From positions 1 through 40,051 of the forward strand of contig PUNK01000067.1 of the NCBI GenBank assembly GCA_003552585.1: DNA of 40,051 bases. The letters are read 5' to 3'. The first letter of the stretch is position 1, and every line of letters starts with the position of its first letter. Made by a program: the position numbers and the translations under genes. Below the pieces are notes generated by a model. The model made no database searches. It was given only the letters and a program-made list of their open reading frames with translations, and was not told the DNA's origin. This DNA is from Thermoplasmata archaeon (GTDB taxonomy: Archaea; Thermoplasmatota; Thermoplasmata; Halarchaeoplasmatales; Halarchaeoplasmataceae). Shown here piece after piece: positions 35,071 to 40,051 of the stretch.

Positions 35071-37580
35071 ATCGATAAAGGAATCGTCTTCATCTCCCTT
35101 TGAAGTTGTTCTATCATTCTTTTCGCTCCGCTAGAGGAAAAAGAAAGAAGAGATTTACGAAAATTATTTGCAATTCCTTCTTTGTTGCCTTTCTTTTCCT
35201 GCAATTTTGCCATGGAGAAATAAGAAAGACCCAAAGGATATGAAGAGCCTATTTTCTGATATATCGAAATGGCCTTTGTCAGGTTATCTTCTGCCTCATC
35301 TATTTTATCCAACTTCGTATAAGCCTGGCCTAACAGAGCATGTGAATAAGCCCGCTCTTCTTCGGCATCTAACATGGAGAATATCAAAACCGCCTCTTTT
35401 GCAGTTTCGACAGCTTTATCGTATTCTCCTTTTTCAAGATAATTTTCGGTTAGTGTAAGCAGGGCTGAACCTTTCAATTTTCTATATCCCAATTGTTCAC
35501 AGGTTTCAATAGTCTCTTTTAAAAAATCTTCAGCGTTAGATAGATCTCGAATCACCTTATAAAATGCTCCTATCTCATGAAGGCCGCCTACTCTATTGTA
35601 AGTCTCTTCAATGTCATGCCAAGACTCCATTCCTTTCTTAAATGCTGTCAAAGCTTCGTCTGTATTTCCCGCCTCTCGTTCTAGTTTGGCCAATAGGAAA
35701 TAAGAAGAGGTGAGCATTGAATGTTCTTTCTCTACTTTCAACGAGTCAATTGCTTTTAATATGTTTCTTTTAGAACTCCTTCGCTCACCTGTTTTATCCT
35801 GTGCCCTGGCAAGTAAATAGTATGTTTTGCCCATGAATATCTCACTATGCTCTTCGATCGTTTTTACACTCTCAAGGGCCTTTTCGTACTCTTTGATAGC
35901 ATTTGAATACATGCCCTTTTTTTCCTTGATCTTACCAAGACCATTTCGTGCTCTGGTGATTACTCCTGCATGTTCAGTGTGATCCAGAGCAATATTATAC
36001 CTCTGTAAAGCTAGAGTATCCTCGCCAATCGTTCGATAAGCTTCTGCAAGCCATAAATTAGGGGCAGGATCTTCATCCATGTTTAACCATTTTCTCTTAA
36101 CAAGGTCCTCCATTACATTGATAAGTGAACGGCTATGTCCGGAGAGAATGATATTATCGGCGAGCTGGTTTAAATAAAAGTTAAGTGATTCTTTGTCTTT
36201 TAAGCCTGACAAGTGATGCAAAAGTTCAATATCTTCTAAGGTTGTTCTAGCAGGAATATCCTCATAGTATCTTGCTGCAACTTCATGGAGAGCAACTCGA
36301 GTTTCTTGGGGAAGGCGGCCAACCAATCTCTTTCTAACAAATGGATGAACCAATGGTTTTTCATCGATAGTAAGAGAGATTAAAGGAGTTTTCAACAAGT
36401 TGATCAAAAGATTCATGTTGATAGCCTCTAGTCTGCATACCTCCTTTTTTTCTATGGGATACCTATGAATGGACATATAAGACAAAGCTAGATGTTCTTC
36501 TGGAGTTAGGTTATTTTCCAGAACTATATCAAGAATGGCTTCACAGGATTCTTTCAAACCAAAATATTGGGCTACTATTTCGAACATAGGATTGTCACAA
36601 TTCTCGTATCCAAGTCTGAGAACTCTTGCACCCATTTTCTTTCTTTTCTTGACTGTACAAAAGCCTGAGCTTCCTGATAATAGAAAATTTACCCTATCTG
36701 TATCCTTAATCTCTGATATAAAGTCACACAATGGATTAATGAAGTATGGTTTTTCATCAATATCTTCAAACATCAAAACAGCATCTGTCAACATCTCAAG
36801 ATCCATTTTAACTGTCGATATGGCTTCTTCTCTAGTTATCTCCTTATTTGCTTCAAGATATGAGGTCAGTTTGTGCTTACCGTTGCCGGATAAAAAATTA
36901 GCGAGGTGTTCCCAAAGATGTCGTTCTGTATGCCAGGCTTCGATCTTAAAATAGAATAAGGCTGTTTCGTCTAATATGTCTTCAGCATATGATGTGAATA
37001 ATGTTGTCTTTCCTGATCCGGGATCGCCTTCGACCAATATTGTATTATTTCCTTTATTGATTAATTCTTTTAATTGGTCGAGAAAAGAGGATCTTTTTGC
37101 AGAGGGTTCGGGCATATCATGTAAATAATTTGTCCCCTCTGCTTTGCTACTTTTTACTTTCCCCTTTAAAACTCCATCCTCGATTTTATTGAGTATTTCT
37201 ATTATTGTAAAATTTGTGTTCAAATACTTATTTACTTCTTTAACAAGGATTGTCTTTTCATTACCATTCATGACAACTTTTACACTAGATTGATAAATAT
37301 CCTTGAGCAATTTCCTTGCTTTTTCTACTCCTCGATCAGACAAGAAATATCCTTTTCTTCTCTGGGTCTTTCCCTTGATTCTAGATGTTTCTTCATTTAA
37401 AAGGCCCTCTTTGACCAAGTTCCTAACTGAATAAGAAATCGTGTTTTGTTTTGAACCTATGGACTCGGCCATACCTTCCTGAGTTATCCCAATAGGTTGT
37501 TGGTATTTACCCCTAATTGGATAATAATCCAGAAGATGTATCAAAACCTTTTCTTTAGTAGTAACATTCCGCAAGGTCAT
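35067..37580 (-). CDS. Winged-helix STAND ATPase with TPR repeats
   Basis: An 837-residue putative signal-responsive regulator. Residues about 5-100 form a winged helix (ITQEGMAESIGSKQNTISYSVRNLVKEGLL). The nucleotide-binding domain has Walker A GDPGSGKTT (185-193) and Walker B AVLMFEDID (about 266-274), then LLSGSSGF as a sensor. A helical winged segment (about 380-470) follows, then about eight TPR-like repeats (about 500-830; NAIKEYEKALESVK, DKAVETAKEAVLIF, DEAEDNLTKAISIY). The layout resembles MalT-like STAND switches but with DNA binding at the N-terminus. The ligand and targets are unknown. The gene overlaps the downstream AIR-synthase-like gene by four bases, a likely functional pair. 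Confidence 0.82.
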   Translation of the reverse strand: MTLRNVTTKEKVLIHLLDYYPIRGKYQQPIGITQEGMAESIGSKQNTISYSVRNLVKEGLLNEETSRIKGKTQRRKGYFLSDRGVEKARKLLKDIYQSSVKVVMNGNEKTILVKEVNKYLNTNFTIIEILNKIEDGVLKGKVKSSKAEGTNYLHDMPEPSAKRSSFLDQLKELINKGNNTILVEGDPGSGKTTLFTSYAEDILDETALFYFKIEAWHTERHLWEHLANFLSGNGKHKLTSYLEANKEITREEAISTVKMDLEMLTDAVLMFEDIDEKPYFINPLCDFISEIKDTDRVNFLLSGSSGFCTVKKRKKMGARVLRLGYENCDNPMFEIVAQYFGLKESCEAILDIVLENNLTPEEHLALSYMSIHRYPIEKKEVCRLEAINMNLLINLLKTPLISLTIDEKPLVHPFVRKRLVGRLPQETRVALHEVAARYYEDIPARTTLEDIELLHHLSGLKDKESLNFYLNQLADNIILSGHSRSLINVMEDLVKRKWLNMDEDPAPNLWLAEAYRTIGEDTLALQRYNIALDHTEHAGVITRARNGLGKIKEKKGMYSNAIKEYEKALESVKTIEEHSEIFMGKTYYLLARAQDKTGERRSSKRNILKAIDSLKVEKEHSMLTSSYFLLAKLEREAGNTDEALTAFKKGMESWHDIEETYNRVGGLHEIGAFYKVIRDLSNAEDFLKETIETCEQLGYRKLKGSALLTLTENYLEKGEYDKAVETAKEAVLIFSMLDAEEERAYSHALLGQAYTKLDKIDEAEDNLTKAISIYQKIGSSYPLGLSYFSMAKLQEKKGNKEGIANNFRKSLLSFSSSGAKRMIEQLQREMKTIPLSM

Positions 37581-37685
37581 AGTGTTAAAAGATAAGGAAG
37601 AGGTGGTATATGTATATTATTGATATATCAAGGTAGTTTTTATTAACTTAATAGGTAAAACTGCGATGTCAGTAAGGTTTATTTT

Positions 37686-39125
37686 ATGAAGTCTTCTTTA
37701 CGAGCAAAGAGAACCTTGAAAGCCAAAGCAAAAGAGATCGCAAAACAACTGCTCGCTGCAGATAATGTACATATTGTTTCACACATTGATGCAGATGGGA
37801 TCACAGCTGGCAGTATAGCCTACTGTGCCTTAAAAAGAGCAGGGGTAGATAGAGGAATAGAATTCGTTAAACAGCTCGAAAAAGAAACTATACGTCGTTT
37901 GAGAGACTCCGATCATGATCTAATTTGGTTCACCGACCTCGGTAGTGGCCAATTAAAAGAGTTGAAAGGCCTTAGATGTATTATCACCGACCATCATGAG
38001 CCACAGTCAGAGCTGAAAAAATTTGATAGGGGGAATATACTTAGCTATGGCAATTCTGGATTATATGAATTAAACCCTCATCGGTATGGGATCGACGGAG
38101 CAAAAGAGTTATCGGGTGCCGGGGTAACATATCTCGTAGCAAAAGAGTTGGGAGAGAATTTTGACCTAGCGCCATTAGCGATAGTAGGGGCTGTTGGTGA
38201 TCTACAAGCCAGGGGTGAAAGAAAACTCCTAGGCGTAAATAGAAAAATACTGGATGAAGGGATTGAGAAAGGGTATATTAAAAAAGATATAGATACATCA
38301 CTTTATGGGATCGAGAGCCGACCGCTCCCGAAGTTATTAGAATACGCGAATGATCCCATCCTTCCAGGTCTAACGGGTGATTATAGTGCATGTGTTAATT
38401 TTCTGGTTGAGCATGATATACCCCTAAAAGAGAACGATGAATGGAGAACATGGTGTGATTTAAATAAATCGGAGAAACGTAGGATCCTTTCAGAAATAGC
38501 AGATAAACTCTTGAGCACAGGATTTCCTCCTTCTTACACACATTCACTTATCGGAGAAGTGTACACATTCCCTAACGAAAAACCTAAAACAATGCTACAC
38601 GAGGCGAAGGAATTTTCAACACTGCTCAACTCGTGTGGAAGATACGAGAAAGGAGATATAGGTCTCAACATTTGCTTAGGGAAGAGAGAGAAGTCTTTAG
38701 ATAAGGCATATGAGTTACTCAGAGGACATCGAAAAGTTCTTGTAGATTCATTAAAAGTGGTAGAGTCTGAAGGTATTCATGAAGAAGGAGTGCTTCAATA
38801 TTTCCACGGAAAAGACAGAATTCCAGAAACGGTACTAGGAACCGTAGCAGGTATGGTGATCGGCTCTGGAGAGGTTGATACCGACGTACCTATATTTGCT
38901 TTTGCTTTCAGCGAAGATGAAGGAAAAGTTAAGGTGTCTTCAAGAGGAACAAAGTTTCAAGTTGAGTCAGGATTAGATTTGTCCCAGGTAATGTCAGAAT
39001 GCTCTGAAAAATTAGGCGGTGAAGGAGGAGGACACGACATAGCTGCAGGAGCATTCATACCTAAAGGAGAAGAAGAAAAATTTCTAAAAATGGCAAAAAA
39101 CATGGTTCGAAAGCAAATGAGATAA
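37686..39125 (+). CDS. DHH-family phosphoesterase, RecJ/GAN-like
   Basis: A 479-residue protein of the archaeal RecJ-like group (GINS-associated nuclease type). VSHIDADG (about 32-39) and FTDLGSG supply metal-binding Asp residues, and the DHH motif is in ITDHHEPQ (about 100-107). VGAVGDLQARGE follows, and the DHHA1 domain ends with GGEGGGHDIAAGAF (about 442-455). Archaeal RecJ homologues are Mn2+-dependent exonucleases for single-stranded DNA or RNA, and some bind the replisome. Which activity this one has cannot be told. It is divergent from the STAND gene, about 105 bp apart. Confidence 0.87.
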   Translation: MKSSLRAKRTLKAKAKEIAKQLLAADNVHIVSHIDADGITAGSIAYCALKRAGVDRGIEFVKQLEKETIRRLRDSDHDLIWFTDLGSGQLKELKGLRCIITDHHEPQSELKKFDRGNILSYGNSGLYELNPHRYGIDGAKELSGAGVTYLVAKELGENFDLAPLAIVGAVGDLQARGERKLLGVNRKILDEGIEKGYIKKDIDTSLYGIESRPLPKLLEYANDPILPGLTGDYSACVNFLVEHDIPLKENDEWRTWCDLNKSEKRRILSEIADKLLSTGFPPSYTHSLIGEVYTFPNEKPKTMLHEAKEFSTLLNSCGRYEKGDIGLNICLGKREKSLDKAYELLRGHRKVLVDSLKVVESEGIHEEGVLQYFHGKDRIPETVLGTVAGMVIGSGEVDTDVPIFAFAFSEDEGKVKVSSRGTKFQVESGLDLSQVMSECSEKLGGEGGGHDIAAGAFIPKGEEEKFLKMAKNMVRKQMR

Positions 39126-39130
39126 GGGAA

Positions 39131-39140
39131 AAATAAAAAG
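39131..39140 (+). promoter_or_regulatory. TATA-like box of small membrane protein gene
   Basis: AAATAAAAAG about 28 bp before ATG 39164, supporting a leaderless start there instead of the GTG at 39140. Confidence 0.4.
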
Positions 39141-39163
39141 TGTTCTTTCTAAATATATGTACA

Positions 39164-39691
39164 ATGCCTAAAAAGGACATGGATAAAAATAAATTGTGGG
39201 AAAAAGAAACAAAAAGAAGAAAGATCAGGATTTGGCGTGATGTTCTCGGCCTCCTGATTATGGCTGTTTTTGTTATTATCATCTTCGTAAGAGAGGATAG
39301 ATGGACGATAAGAACTCTACTGATGGTGGGGGCGATCGCATATACGATATTTATAGGCACAAGCCTTAGGAAGTCTTTAAAACAGTTTTATTCTCTCTCT
39401 GATCATCTTGTAATACGTGGGGAAGAGATAATCAAATGGAACTCTCAAATTAAGGAAGATGTCTGGGCAATGCCTTTAGATAAGGTCGTTACAGTTTACA
39501 CAACGATAGGAAATATGCCAAACACTATCTATGTTGTTTTCAAAGGGGAGGATGGATTAGGTGCTGAAAGTTTCTATAAAAGAAATGTGAAAAAGAAAAG
39601 AAAGGTTTATCATAAATTGAAAGAAAGAGGTCTCTTAAAGAAAGAGCCGATAAGCTTCGAAAAACTGAGGGAGATGGTGGAAGGTAAATAA
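39164..39691 (+). CDS. Two-helix membrane protein with PH-like domain
   Basis: About 175 residues. A charged N-terminus (KKDMDKNKLWEKETKRRK) precedes two close membrane helices (about 25-43 and 50-67). The rest is a soluble beta-rich domain (LSDHLVIRGEEIIKWNSQIKEDVWAMPLDKVVTVYT), similar in layout to bacterial PH-like (DUF304-type) membrane proteins, and a basic helix at the end. No enzyme motif is seen and its role is unknown. It follows the DHH gene by 38 bp but probably has its own promoter. Confidence 0.6.
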   Translation: MPKKDMDKNKLWEKETKRRKIRIWRDVLGLLIMAVFVIIIFVREDRWTIRTLLMVGAIAYTIFIGTSLRKSLKQFYSLSDHLVIRGEEIIKWNSQIKEDVWAMPLDKVVTVYTTIGNMPNTIYVVFKGEDGLGAESFYKRNVKKKRKVYHKLKERGLLKKEPISFEKLREMVEGK

Positions 39692-39754
39692 AGATCGATT
39701 CATCATTGACGATGTACAGGGTCTCGACTATCTTTAATAGTGGTAAGATAAACT

Positions 39755-39782
39755 TGTAAAATAAGAAAAAAAGAAAAAAGGG
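39755..39782 (-). terminator. T-rich terminator of the surface-protein fragment
   Basis: On the minus strand the stop codon region leads into CCCTTTTTTC, TTTTTTTCTT and ATTTTAC, three T-runs typical of archaeal transcription ends. No stable hairpin is present. Confidence 0.55.
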
Positions 39783-39784
39783 TT

Positions 39785-40051
39785 TTAGTATTCGACGGTC
39801 CACTCTACTTCCTCTTCAGCGTAGAGCCAGTAGCCCTCTCCGGGAGAGAACTCAAAGTTCTCCACATCCTCGGTATAGGCAACGTTGTACTCTTCTGAAG
39901 CGTCGAAGTAGCCTATCTCTGTAACTTCGTCTGGAACACCCGTTCCCGCTTCACTACCGGCATAGCTCACCATGTTCCATCCTTCGTACAGTGTGATCGT
40001 TGTTTCGGTGGGCTCGTGACCCTCTACCGTTAGTGTATCGTCGGCTGTCAT
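39785..40051 (-). CDS. C-terminal part of a secreted/surface protein (GWNMVSY domain), truncated by window edge
   Basis: At least 88 residues, running off the end of the window. It is very acidic. It has YEGWNMVSYAGSEAG, then FEFSPGEGYWLYAEEEVEWTV. This GWNLVSYP...GEGYWVY pattern is a small beta domain found at the C-terminus of many archaeal surface proteins. The ATG at 40051 is just the first Met in view and need not be the start. No membrane helix or sorting motif is in the visible part, so attachment is unknown. Confidence 0.7.
   Translation of the reverse strand: MTADDTLTVEGHEPTETTITLYEGWNMVSYAGSEAGTGVPDEVTEIGYFDASEEYNVAYTEDVENFEFSPGEGYWLYAEEEVEWTVEY

Overview
The window looks archaeal and most like a Thermoplasmata-type euryarchaeote; the phylum is inferred and the exact lineage is not determined. 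Supporting signs are EF-1alpha with uS10, a separate GMP synthase glutaminase subunit, a RecJ/GAN-like DHH nuclease, THEP1-type NTPase, TATA boxes about 25 bp ahead of many start codons (suggesting leaderless mRNAs), and GGTGAT-type ribosome binding sites. Genes are tightly packed and several convergent pairs touch or overlap. Very acidic, D/E-rich surface proteins would suit a saline setting, but that is only a suggestion.

Layout. (1) 1-3040: the end of a Cu+-exporting P-type ATPase followed by two tandem, recently duplicated Met/His/Trp-rich SHOCT membrane proteins and a DUF2085 protein. (2) 3224-11307: a giant GLUG-repeat surface protein on the minus strand, divergent from a three-gene ferric iron ABC importer whose promoter carries a perfect DtxR-type palindrome. 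(3) 11485-14716: a scarred region with a Cys-motif HTH regulator, a cysteine-synthase/cystathionine-lyase deletion chimera, an FMN-binding protein, a MntA antitoxin whose HepT partner has lost its catalytic C-terminus and gained a Cys-rich tail, and a nucleotidyltransferase fragment. (4) 14703-20299: THEP1 NTPase and nucleotide biosynthesis (pyrG-guaAA, purF, purA). (5) 20391-28104: a membrane FKBP, tRNA-Leu(CAG), P5C dehydrogenase, flavodoxin, GNAT, radical SAM protein, a beta-helix surface protein and a small membrane protein. (6) 28176-31529: M29 peptidase, tRNA-Ala(TGC), rpsJ and the EF-1alpha gene, all on the minus strand. (7) 31671-40051: GNAT, thiE-thiL, a zinc-ribbon protein, an AIR-synthase-like protein overlapping an HTH-STAND-TPR regulator, a DHH nuclease, a small membrane protein and the end of another surface protein.

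The most unusual signal is at 29622-29773. Beside tRNA-Ala, on its transcriptional upstream side, lie tandem units of about 70 bp. Each contains one long and one short stem-loop and a copy of the 5' end of the tRNA. One arm could pair with, and so mask, the real tRNA 5' strand. Partial copies of the tRNA 3' end lie on the other side. Two gene-fusion chimeras within 2 kb (about 12.07 kb and 13.5 kb) are the next most notable feature.
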